Positions 8,514 through 15,345 of a DNA stretch of 64,000 bases are shown here, one piece after another; the first letter of the stretch is position 1, and every line of letters begins with the position of its first letter. The position numbers and the translations under genes are program-made. Under the pieces are notes generated by a model, which was not told the DNA's origin, made no database searches, and saw nothing but the letters and a program-made list of their open reading frames with translations. Source of the stretch: Streptomyces sp. NBRC 110028 (GTDB taxonomy: Bacteria; Actinomycetota; Actinomycetes; Streptomycetales; Streptomycetaceae); contig NZ_BBUZ01000034.1 of assembly GCF_001417735.1 (NCBI RefSeq), forward strand, positions 151,103 to 215,102, written 5' to 3'.

Positions 8514-9092
8514 TCAGACCACGGCGAGCCGGTCCACCAGCAGCTCCACCCTCGCCCCGGTGTCCTCCGGCGGCAGCCGTCCCGCCCGGGTCAGGGTCGC
8601 CACCCCGTGCAGGGACGCCCAGAACACCTCGGTGAACAGCCCCGGGGGGACGCCCTCCCCGGCGACCTCGCCGAGGCTTTCCAGCAGCGCGGCGAAGGCG
8701 TCCTTGAGAGGTTCCGGGGTGTCCTCCTGTGCGTACGCCAGGCCACCGTCGAGCTGGAAGATGGCGTCGTAGACCGCCGGGTTGGAGGCGGCGAAGTCGA
8801 GGTAGGCGCGGGCGAGGGCGGCGACCCGCTCGCGCGGGCCGTCCGCGGCGGCGGTCGCGGCCCGCACCGCCGCGGCCAGCTCGCTCGCGCCCTGGAGGGC
8901 GACGGCGCCAATGATCTCCCGTTTGCCGCGGAAGTGGCTGTAGAGGACGGGCTGGCTGTATTCGATGCGCTCGGCGAGCCGACGGGTGGTGACCGCGTCC
9001 CAGCCCTGCTGCTCGGCGAGTTCGCGGGCCGTCGCCACGATGAGCCGTTCGCGGCTCGCCCGTTCGCGCTCCTTGCGTTCTTGTACCGACAT
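8514..9092 (-). CDS. TetR-family transcriptional regulator
   Basis: This is a 192-residue protein. Residues ~14-60 form the TetR helix-turn-helix: RERLIVATARELAEQQGW, then VTTRRLAERIEYSQPVLYSHF followed by GKREIIGAV. The C-terminal ligand-binding half has the ARAYLDFAASNPAVYDAIF pattern seen in regulators of small-molecule or membrane-protein genes. It is divergent from the DUF4267 membrane protein gene at 9192, and the 99-bp gap carries two copies of a palindromic CTAG-N5-CTAG site. It therefore most likely represses both itself and that gene. The ligand is unknown. Confidence 0.9.
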   Translation of the reverse strand: MSVQERKERERASRERLIVATARELAEQQGWDAVTTRRLAERIEYSQPVLYSHFRGKREIIGAVALQGASELAAAVRAATAAADGPRERVAALARAYLDFAASNPAVYDAIFQLDGGLAYAQEDTPEPLKDAFAALLESLGEVAGEGVPPGLFTEVFWASLHGVATLTRAGRLPPEDTGARVELLVDRLAVV

Positions 9093-9101
9093 GAGTCGAC
9101 C

Positions 9102-9165
9102 CTAGCACCACTAGACAAGAGAGCGGCAGCAGCACTAGCGTTGCATCACCATCTAGCAGCACTAG
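9102..9165. promoter_or_regulatory. Two palindromic CTAG-N5-CTAG operator candidates
   Basis: CTAGCACCACTAG (9102-9114) and CTAGCAGCACTAG (9153-9165) differ at one base and stand exactly 51 bp apart, in the gap between the divergent TetR and DUF4267 starts. A half-site relative, GCACTAGCG, lies between them near 9132-9140. Palindromic CTAG sites placed this way are what a TetR dimer would be expected to bind. The second site lies just before the start region of the membrane protein gene, and the first is within 20 bp of the tetR start. Confidence 0.65.
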
Positions 9166-9191
9166 ATTCCATGGCCGCAAGGGGAAGAACG

Positions 9192-9617
9192 ATGTCGCTG
9201 AAGAAGATCAACACCGTCCTGGTCACCGCCTTCATCCTCTTCATCCTCTGGTTCGGGACGGAGTACATCCTGAGCCCGGAGACGACGGCGCCGGGCTTCG
9301 GCCTGCCGAGCTGGCCGTCCGGCGACGGCGGCGGTTTCCTGATCGTCAAGGGGATCCGCGACGTCGTCGCGGCCCTGGTCCTGGGCATCCTGCTGGTGAC
9401 GGGCCACCGCCGGGCGCTGGGCTGGGCGCTGCTGGTGGACGCCCTCGCCGCCTACGGCGACATGACCACAGTGCTGGCCCACCACGGCTCGGTGGCCACC
9501 GCGTTCGGCGTCCACTGCCTGACCGCGACGCTGATGGTGGTCAACGGCCTGCTGATCATGCGCGAGACCCGCGAGGTCGCGGCCGCTCCGGCGGCGCCCG
9601 CCCCACAGCCCGTCTGA
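9192..9617 (+). CDS. DUF4267 small membrane protein
   Basis: This is a 141-residue protein with four predicted membrane helices: roughly 7-27, 45-66, 72-90 and 98-118. The glycine-rich GGGFLIVKGIRDVVAALV segment and the following HRRALGWALLVDALAAYGDM pattern match the DUF4267 family of unknown function. The ATG at 9192 is preferred over 9171 because GGGGAAG stands 4 bases before it. It is controlled, by inference, from the TetR gene divergent to it. A strong terminator follows at 9675. Confidence 0.82.
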   Translation: MSLKKINTVLVTAFILFILWFGTEYILSPETTAPGFGLPSWPSGDGGGFLIVKGIRDVVAALVLGILLVTGHRRALGWALLVDALAAYGDMTTVLAHHGSVATAFGVHCLTATLMVVNGLLIMRETREVAAAPAAPAPQPV

Positions 9618-9630
9618 CCCCCTCGCGCGT

Positions 9631-9670
9631 GCGGGCCACTGCGGGCCGCTACGGGCCACTACGGGCCGCG
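9631..9670. repeat. Four tandem 10-bp repeats
   Basis: Four head-to-tail copies of a decamer, consensus RCGGGCCRCT, fill 9631-9670 exactly: GCGGGCCACT, GCGGGCCGCT, ACGGGCCACT, ACGGGCCGCG. They lie between the DUF4267 stop and the terminator shared with ssrA. Confidence 0.85.
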
Positions 9671-9674
9671 CAAC

Positions 9675-9712
9675 ACGACGAAGGCCCCGCCGGGTGGCGG
9701 GGCCTTCGTCGT
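9675..9712. terminator. Strong bidirectional terminator between DUF4267 gene and ssrA
   Basis: A perfect 17-bp stem (9675-9691 with 9696-9712) closes on a GGGT loop. It lies downstream of both the rightward DUF4267 gene and the leftward tmRNA gene, so it can end transcription from both sides. Confidence 0.85.
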
Positions 9713-9724
9713 ACATGGGATGAG

Positions 9725-10092
9725 TGGAGATGGCGGGAATCGAACCCGCGTCCAACGGTGCAGAATCAGGGCTTCTCCGAGCGCAGTCCGCTGTGATTTT
9801 CTCGGCCCCGGAGATCACGCGGACAAGTCTCCGACGGGCTCAGTCACTGTTTGATTTCCCACTACACCCCGTGACCGGGTCTAGTGGTTTAGTTCCCTAG
9901 TCGATGCCAGGATCCGGGTCGGGAACAGCCCCGGGCTGACACTTCGCAAAGTCGCTACTTAGGCAGCGAGGGCGAAGGAATCGCGCTTGGTGTTGGCGAT
10001 TATTGGTTGCGACATATGGTTTACGAGATCATTGCCGCTTCCTCGGCTCGCTTCCCCTGCTTCGACAGCCGCTGTCGAAACCGATCATCCCC
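9725..10092 (-). ncRNA. ssrA: Transfer-messenger RNA (tmRNA)
   Basis: The tmRNA rescues stalled ribosomes by adding a degradation tag. Its 5' end GGGGAUG (from 10092 down) pairs with CAUCUCC near the 3' end to form the tRNA-like acceptor stem. A T arm with GGTTCGATTCC is present next to the 3' end. The mRNA part encodes the tag ANTKRDSFALAA, read on the minus strand from 9997 to 9962 and followed by a TAA at 9959-9961. The 3' CCA is not encoded; the base after the stem is A and the genomic sequence then reads CTCA. Its partner SmpB is 127 bp upstream in the same orientation. The exact 5' and 3' ends are inferred from the acceptor pairing. Confidence 0.96.
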
Positions 10093-10219
10093 ATGTGCAC
10101 TCTGTTCAATTAGATACTGCTTCAATCGTTGTGCCACGCCCTCGTGTGGGGGCGCACCGCCATCATAGGTGAACAACGCGCTACGGGGCCACACCATTCC
10201 CGCCGGGCGACGTCCGAGG

Positions 10220-10705
10220 TCAGACTCGGCCGCGTTCGCGGCGGCGGACCGCCGAGATCGCCCGGTCGGTCTCGCGGCGGTCCTGCTTCTCGCGGAGGGC
10301 CTGGCGCTTGTCGTAGTCCTTCTTGCCCTTGGCGAGCGCGACCTCGACCTTGGCGCGGCCGTCCTTGAAGTACAGGGACAGCGGCACGATGGTGTTGCCG
10401 GACTCCTGGGTCTTGGCGAGGAGCTTGTCGATCTCGGCCCGGTGCAGCAGCAGCTTGCGGCGGCGGCGTGCCGAGTGATTGGTCCACGTCCCCTGGCTGT
10501 ACTCGGGGATGTGGACGTTGTGCAGCCACGCCTCGCCGTTGTCGAGCTGCGCGAAGCCGTCGGCGAGCGAGGCGCGCCCCTGGCGGAGCGACTTCACCTC
10601 GGTCCCGGTCAGCACCAGACCGCACTCGTAGGTGTCGAGGATGTGGTAGTCGTGCCGCGCCTTCTTGTTCTGCGCGATCAGTTTGCGACCCGTCTCTTTA
10701 GCCAT
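10220..10705 (-). CDS. smpB: SsrA-binding protein SmpB
   Basis: This 161-residue SmpB is of normal length and binds the tRNA-like domain of tmRNA for trans-translation. The characteristic stretches are present: IAQNKKARHDYHILDTYECG, LTGTEVKSLRQGRASL with DGFAQLDNGEAWLHNVHIPEY, and the basic C-terminal tail DKRQALREKQDRRETDR, which enters the mRNA channel. It lies 18 bp after the S41 protease gene and just upstream of ssrA, the usual actinobacterial arrangement. Confidence 0.97.
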   Translation of the reverse strand: MAKETGRKLIAQNKKARHDYHILDTYECGLVLTGTEVKSLRQGRASLADGFAQLDNGEAWLHNVHIPEYSQGTWTNHSARRRRKLLLHRAEIDKLLAKTQESGNTIVPLSLYFKDGRAKVEVALAKGKKDYDKRQALREKQDRRETDRAISAVRRRERGRV

Positions 10706-10723
10706 AGCGAGGTCATTCTCGCA

Positions 10724-11932
10724 CTAGGACCCGCCCCCGAGGCCACTCAATACCGTGCGGGCGCGTGCCTCGGCGCTCTCGTCGCCGTGGACGGTGAGAT
10801 CGGGGGTGATGCCCTCGCCGTCGACGTTGCGGCCGGCGGGGGTGCGGTAGTGGCCGACGGTCAGCTCGGCGACCGAGCCGTCGGCGAGCTTGCTGGGCAT
10901 CTGCACCGAACCCTTGCCGAAGGTGCGGGAGCCGACGACGATGGCGCGGCCGCGGTCCTGGAGGGCGCCGGTGAGCAGTTCGGCGGCGCTCATGGTGCCG
11001 CCGTCGACGAGGACGACCAGCGGGCTGCGGGTGTCCCCGCCGGGCCGGGCGTCCAGGACGCGCTGCTCGCCCCGTACGTCGTACGTGGCGACCAGGCCGC
11101 CGTCGAGGAAGGAGGAGGCGGTGGTGACGGCCTCGGTGACCAGGCCGCCGGAGTTGCCACGCAGGTCCAGGAGGATGCCGTGGCCCGGGGGCATGTCATC
11201 CACGGCGCGCCGCACCTCCTCGCCGGAGCCCTTGGTGAAGGAGTCGACCTTGATGCGGACGGCGCCCCGGCCGCGGTCGCCGACGCGGTCGACGGTGACC
11301 GGCTCGGTGGCCAGCCTCGCCCGGTGCAGGGTCTGCCGCCACCGGTGGCCGTCGCGCTCCAGTCCGAGGTCCACGGGGGTGCCCGCCGAACGGCCGGTGT
11401 GTCCTCGCAGCCGGGCGACGACTTCGGTGACGGGGTGGCCGGTGGCCTTCATGCCGTCGACGGTCAGCAGCCGGTCGCCGGACCGGATCCCGGCCCGGTC
11501 GGCGGGGCTGCCGGACTGGACGTGATCGACCTCGATCCGGCCGCCGGTCCCCACCCGCGCGGAGACCCCGACGCCGACGTAGGCGCCGTCGAGGTGCTGA
11601 CGGAATCCCTCGTACTCACGGGCGCTGTAGACCGCGCCCCAACGGTCGCCGCTGCGGCTCACCACCTCACGGGCGGCCTGCGAACCTGACTTCCCGTCCT
11701 CCGCGGCCTCGGCGGCCGCCGCCTCGACCTGGTCGCTCTCGACGGAGCCGGCGGCGACCGGGCGGATCGGTATCCGCGCGGTCGACGAGCCCCGGTCGGC
11801 GGCTCGGGCGGGACCTTCCGCGCCCCAGGAGCCGGTGGCGGCGCCGGTGGCGAGCACGCTCACGAAGACCAATGTCAGGGCGGCCCCGTGGCGAATGCGG
11901 CGGGGATGGACGAACAAACACGGGCCCGACAT
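10724..11932 (-). CDS. S41-family carboxy-terminal processing protease (CtpA-like)
   Basis: This is a 402-residue exported serine protease. After a signal or anchor segment (hydrophobic stretch at about 14-33, ALTLVFVSVLATGAATG) comes a PDZ domain (GVGVSARVG onward, with SGSPADRAGIRSGDRLL), then the S41 catalytic core. The catalytic Ser is in DGGTMSAAEL and the Lys in TFGKGSVQ. The start at 11932 gives a normal signal-peptide position; a longer frame from 12004 adds 24 residues that look non-coding. It sits between ftsX and smpB, an order I associate with Streptomyces. Its substrates are unknown; the family often trims envelope proteins. Confidence 0.88.
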   Translation of the reverse strand: MSGPCLFVHPRRIRHGAALTLVFVSVLATGAATGSWGAEGPARAADRGSSTARIPIRPVAAGSVESDQVEAAAAEAAEDGKSGSQAAREVVSRSGDRWGAVYSAREYEGFRQHLDGAYVGVGVSARVGTGGRIEVDHVQSGSPADRAGIRSGDRLLTVDGMKATGHPVTEVVARLRGHTGRSAGTPVDLGLERDGHRWRQTLHRARLATEPVTVDRVGDRGRGAVRIKVDSFTKGSGEEVRRAVDDMPPGHGILLDLRGNSGGLVTEAVTTASSFLDGGLVATYDVRGEQRVLDARPGGDTRSPLVVLVDGGTMSAAELLTGALQDRGRAIVVGSRTFGKGSVQMPSKLADGSVAELTVGHYRTPAGRNVDGEGITPDLTVHGDESAEARARTVLSGLGGGS

Positions 11933-12000
11933 GCCGGTGAGTGTAGGGCAAGCCCGGGCGCCGTACGGCGGGTTGTGAGGTACGACGCCCTGGGCGAATG

Positions 12001-12912
12001 TCACACCTTGAGGTACTTGCGGAGCGCGAAGAAGGCCGCGAGGGCGGGCATGAGCAGACCGATCGCCAGCACCAGCGGCAACTTGGCCAGCACCGCGTCC
12101 CAGCCGATGAAGTTGATCACGTCGATCTTGCCCGCGAGCCAGTTGTCGACCAGGAAGTACTGGCCGCCGACGAGGAGTACGCAGGAGAAGCCCGCTCCCA
12201 GCAGCCCCGCGATGGCGGCCTCCATGATGAACGGCATCTGGATGTAGAAGCTGGACGCGCCGACGAGCCGCATGATCCCGGTCTCCCGGCGACGGCTGAA
12301 CGCCGACACCCGCACCGTGTTCACGATCAGCATCAACGCCACCACCAGCATCAGCGTCATCACGCCGAGGGCCGCGTACTTCATGCCGTTGAGCAAATTG
12401 AACAGATCGTCGACCAGGGCCTTTTGGTCCTGGACCTCCTGCACCCCGGGCCGGGCGGCGAAGGCGGTGGAGATGACGTCGTACCGCGTCGGGTCCTTCA
12501 GCTTGATGCGGAAGGACTCCTGCATCTGGTCCGGCGTCAGCGAATCGGCCAGCGGCGAATCGCCGAACTGCTCCTTGTAGTGCTTGTACGCCTGCTCACT
12601 GGTCTCGAACTGAACCGACTCGACGATGTTCATCTGGTTCAGTTCGGAGCGGATCTCCTTTTTCTGGACGTCGGTGGCCGCGCCTTTCGCGCAGTTGGCC
12701 GAGGACTCCTTGTCGTTCTTGTTGCAGAGGAAGATCGAGACGTTGACCTTGTCGTACCAATAGCCCTTCATCGTGCTCACCTGCTCGCTCATCAGCAGGG
12801 ACCCGCCGAACAGGGCGAGCGAGAGGGCCACGGAGACGATCACCGCGAAGGTCATCGTGAGATTGCGGCGGAGACCGACGCCGATCTCCGACAGGACGAA
12901 CTGGGCGCGCAT
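12001..12912 (-). CDS. ftsX: Cell division protein FtsX
   Basis: This 303-residue membrane component of the FtsEX complex couples cell division to peptidoglycan hydrolase activation. It has a short N-terminal helix (MTFAVIVSVALSLALFGGSLL), a large extracellular domain (about 50-170) with a NLLNGM-type end, and three further helices ending in FALRKYLKV. The gene follows ftsE by 29 bp on the same strand. Two cysteines in the extracellular part (FLCNKN and SANCAK) may form a disulphide. Confidence 0.96.
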   Translation of the reverse strand: MRAQFVLSEIGVGLRRNLTMTFAVIVSVALSLALFGGSLLMSEQVSTMKGYWYDKVNVSIFLCNKNDKESSANCAKGAATDVQKKEIRSELNQMNIVESVQFETSEQAYKHYKEQFGDSPLADSLTPDQMQESFRIKLKDPTRYDVISTAFAARPGVQEVQDQKALVDDLFNLLNGMKYAALGVMTLMLVVALMLIVNTVRVSAFSRRRETGIMRLVGASSFYIQMPFIMEAAIAGLLGAGFSCVLLVGGQYFLVDNWLAGKIDVINFIGWDAVLAKLPLVLAIGLLMPALAAFFALRKYLKV

Positions 12913-12941
12913 GGCGTCCTTTCAGGTGCTGGTGGCCGTGA

Positions 12942-13631
12942 TCAGTGCTGGTAGCCGTAGACGCCGCGGGACTGGTCGCGGACAAGACGGCCCTTCTCAA
13001 GCTCGATCACGCGCTTGCGCATCTGGTCCACGATCTGCTGGTCGTGCGTCGCCATGACGACCGTGGTGCCGGTCCGGTTGATCCGGTCCAGCAGCTTCAT
13101 GATCCCGACGGAGGTCTGCGGGTCCAGGTTGCCCGTCGGCTCGTCCGCGATCAGCAGCATCGGACGGTTCACGAACGCGCGCGCGATGGCCACGCGCTGC
13201 TGCTCACCGCCGGACAGCTCGCCGGGCATCCGGTCGTCCTTGCCGCCCAGGCCCACCAGGTCGAGCACCTCGGGCACCGTCTTGCGGATCGCGCCACGGG
13301 GCTTGCCGATCACCTCCAGCGCGAAGGCGACGTTCTCCCCGACCGTCTTGTTGGGGAGCAGCCGGAAGTCCTGGAACACCGTGCCCAGCTGGCGGCGCAT
13401 CTGCGGCACCTTCCAGTTGGACAGCCGCGCGAGATCCTTGCCCAGCACATGGACCGCGCCGTGGCTCGCCCGCTCCTCGCGGAGCAGCAGCCGGAGAAAG
13501 GTGGACTTTCCCGACCCGGAAGAGCCCACCAGGAAGACGAACTCGCCCTTCTCGATCTCGAGCGAGACATCCCGGAGTGCGGGACGGGTCTGCTTGGGGT
13601 AAGTCTTGGATACGTTGTCGAATCGGATCAC
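12942..13631 (-). CDS. ftsE: Cell division ATP-binding protein FtsE
   Basis: This 229-residue ABC ATPase partners FtsX. Walker A is GSSGSGKSTF, the signature is LSGGEQQRVAIARA, and Walker B is LLIADEPTGNLD with the following H-loop ATHDQQIVD. The GTG at 13631 (VIRFDNVSKTYP) is the start used by homologues; an ATG 35 codons upstream would add an atypical Arg/Ala-rich leader. It is transcribed leftwards with ftsX, and probably onwards to the S41 protease and smpB. Confidence 0.96.
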   Translation of the reverse strand: MIRFDNVSKTYPKQTRPALRDVSLEIEKGEFVFLVGSSGSGKSTFLRLLLREERASHGAVHVLGKDLARLSNWKVPQMRRQLGTVFQDFRLLPNKTVGENVAFALEVIGKPRGAIRKTVPEVLDLVGLGGKDDRMPGELSGGEQQRVAIARAFVNRPMLLIADEPTGNLDPQTSVGIMKLLDRINRTGTTVVMATHDQQIVDQMRKRVIELEKGRLVRDQSRGVYGYQH

Positions 13632-13959
13632 TGATGCACCACGGTCGACCTGGGTAGCGGTACGGGCTGCAGCCGGAGCGGCTCCCGTCGGTGAGCGTGA
13701 CCATACGCGAACCGCGCGCGGGCGCGCAGCGCCCATCCGGCTTGGTGCGTTTATTCACGGCACTATTGGGGGCAAACGGTTGACAAACTGGCCGTCGGAC
13801 TGTCCGAAACGGCCACAGAACCGGTACGGACGCGGCACGGAATCGTGCGGGGCGCGCCGAACCGGGCGGAAGCTGGCACAGTGGAAGGGGAACCAACCCA
13901 TTTCCCCGAGCGTTGGCCCCATATCTACTGCGGCACCGCCGCGCGGGAGGAGAAAGCGC
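13632..13959. promoter_or_regulatory. Divergent intergenic region ftsE / zinc-ribbon gene
   Basis: These 328 bp without a gene separate ftsE (leftward) from the small membrane protein gene (rightward). A TTGACA hexamer at 13780-13785 is a candidate -35 element for the rightward gene, but no convincing -10 was found at the right spacing. Otherwise I see nothing in it. Confidence 0.3.
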
Positions 13960-14160
13960 ATGACGTACGACAGGCTCGTCTGCGCCAACTGCGCGAGCCC
14001 GGTCAGCGAGGGCCGCTGCCCGGTCTGCCGGGCCAGCAGGGAGCGCCTGCAGCAGCAGGAGGGCCCGTTCGCCGGGCTGACCCCGGCCGCGCTGATAGCG
14101 CTCCTGGTGGCGCTGATCGCGGTGGCCGTGCTCGCTCACGAGATGGCTGCGGCGGCGTAA
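13960..14160 (+). CDS. Small zinc-ribbon membrane protein, unknown function
   Basis: This is a 66-residue protein with a clear GGAGGAG ribosome binding site 8 bases before the ATG. Residues 8-24 contain CANC and CPVC, two CxxC knuckles spaced like a zinc ribbon. A single C-terminal membrane helix (about 41-60, TPAALIALLVALIAVAVLAH) follows. The layout suggests a tail-anchored protein with a cytoplasmic metal-binding head. It is followed by a strong terminator. I do not recognise a named family. Confidence 0.78.
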   Translation: MTYDRLVCANCASPVSEGRCPVCRASRERLQQQEGPFAGLTPAALIALLVALIAVAVLAHEMAAAA

Positions 14161-14195
14161 CGCCGCGTAACCGGTAGGTACCGGCCATAGACGCC

Positions 14196-14233
14196 CGAGG
14201 GGCCCGGAGCGCTGCAGCGCTCCGGGCCCCTCG
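14196..14233. terminator. Very strong palindromic terminator
   Basis: 38 bases form a perfect palindrome centred on CTGCAG, with arms reading CGAGGGGCCCGGAGCGCTG. It separates the rightward zinc-ribbon gene from the leftward LAXTG-protein gene and can serve both. Confidence 0.85.
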
Positions 14234-14251
14234 TCGTGCGTATGGCGTGAA

Positions 14252-14941
14252 TCAGGCCACGTTGTTGTTGCGGTTCGCGAGACGCGGCATGACCCGGAAG
14301 CCGATGCCACCCGCGATCATCGTCGCGGCACCGATCAGCAGGAAGGTGGTCTCGGAGGAGGCACCGGTCTCGGCCAGCTCCTCCTTGGCCTTGCCCTGCT
14401 CGACCGGCTTGGAGCCGACGCTGTCGGTGTCCGTGTTGTCGTCGCAGTTGGTGGAGTCCAGGTCCACGGTGCAGGTGGTGTCGCCGGCGGGGACGCCGCC
14501 GCCCTTGCTGGGCGAGGCGCTGGGCTGGCCGGACGGTCCGTCCGTCGGCTCGCCGGTCGGCTGGGCCGTCGGCCCGTCCGTCGGCTCGTCGGTGGGCTCG
14601 TCCGTCGGCTGACCCGTCGGCTCGTCGGTGGGCTCGTCCGTCGGGAGCGTCGGCAGCCCGGTGGGCAGGCCCGTCGGCTCATCGGTCGGCTCGTCGGTGG
14701 GCTCGTCGGTCGGCTGACCCGTGGGAATCTCGGTCGGCTCATCGGTGGGGTCGTCGGGGTTCTTGACGCCGACACCGACGTCCAGGCCCTTCTCGTCCGC
14801 CTTGACCGAGGCGTCGACGCCACCGATCCCGACGTCGATCCCCACGGCCGATGCGGCGCCGGCGGCGGTCAGCGACGCACCGGCGGCGATCACCGCGGCG
14901 GCCGCTATGCGCGCGACACGCAGCCGCGTCTTCTTCGTCAT
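14252..14941 (-). CDS. Sortase-anchored surface protein with PTDE repeats
   Basis: This is a 229-residue protein. A signal peptide (1-32, ending GAASA) leads to a short head rich in VGVG/DVGIG, then a stretch of about 75 residues made of PTDE and PTGx tetrads (eight PTDE copies). Next come a Cys-containing segment (DTTCTVDLDSTNCDD), the sorting signal LAETGA, a hydrophobic helix and a basic tail (RVMPRLANRN). LAXTG motifs are used by class E sortases of Streptomyces, so the protein is expected to be covalently attached to peptidoglycan. The Pro-Thr-rich part is probably an extended, possibly O-glycosylated, wall-spanning stalk. The terminator at 14196-14233 follows. Confidence 0.85.
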   Translation of the reverse strand: MTKKTRLRVARIAAAAVIAAGASLTAAGAASAVGIDVGIGGVDASVKADEKGLDVGVGVKNPDDPTDEPTEIPTGQPTDEPTDEPTDEPTGLPTGLPTLPTDEPTDEPTGQPTDEPTDEPTDGPTAQPTGEPTDGPSGQPSASPSKGGGVPAGDTTCTVDLDSTNCDDNTDTDSVGSKPVEQGKAKEELAETGASSETTFLLIGAATMIAGGIGFRVMPRLANRNNNVA

Positions 14942-15254
14942 CTGCCTGCTACCCCCAGTAGCTGTACTCGTAATGGAGAGCAGCTATGCACGGGGCCACG
15001 GCCGTCAGGGGGAGAAGTCCCGGGCTCTGCCTGCTCAGGCGATCCACCGGTCCCCGTTCACACGCGCCCCAGTCATACGCATGCCGCGCGTCAGCCTTCC
15101 CAGTTTTCATGACACCGTCAAGCGTCTTTGGGAGCGAGATGTCCGCTATGAAGGTGCTTGCGTGACGCATGGGTACAGGACTGTGACCAAAAAAGGTCCC
15201 TGCGCGACCACTTGGGGATCGGGAAGACCGTCGCCAGGGGCAGCTGAGGGGTCC
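14942..15254. other. Intergenic region upstream of the LAXTG-protein gene
   Basis: This 313-bp stretch has no supported gene. It should hold the promoter of the leftward surface-protein gene. Its base composition is less GC-rich near 15110-15200 than the surroundings. I see no convincing promoter elements. Confidence 0.4.
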
Positions 15255-15338
15255 TTAGCTGCCCTGCTCGCGCTGCTCGCGCCAGCGGATTCCGGCCTCC
15301 AGGCTGCGCTTGTCGTTCCTCTCGCAGGGGATCCGCAC
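15255..15338 (-). CDS. Micro-ORF resembling a duplicated prfB C-terminus
   Basis: Seven bases beyond the prfB stop, a GTG-initiated frame of 27 codons ends in SLEAGIRWREQREQGS. The end of RF2 itself is FLEAGIRWRKKQEK, so the segment looks like a second, diverged copy of the prfB tail in another reading frame. It could be the remnant of a short tandem duplication, a translated micropeptide, or coincidence. No good ribosome binding site was seen. Confidence 0.35.
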   Translation of the reverse strand: MRIPCERNDKRSLEAGIRWREQREQGS

Positions 15339-15345
15339 GGTCGAG

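Noticed and set aside
9725..9760. A tRNA gene, suggested by the GGTTCGATTCC T-arm sequence
   Set aside because: It is the tRNA-like end of tmRNA; no anticodon arm follows, and the tag-encoding part is present.
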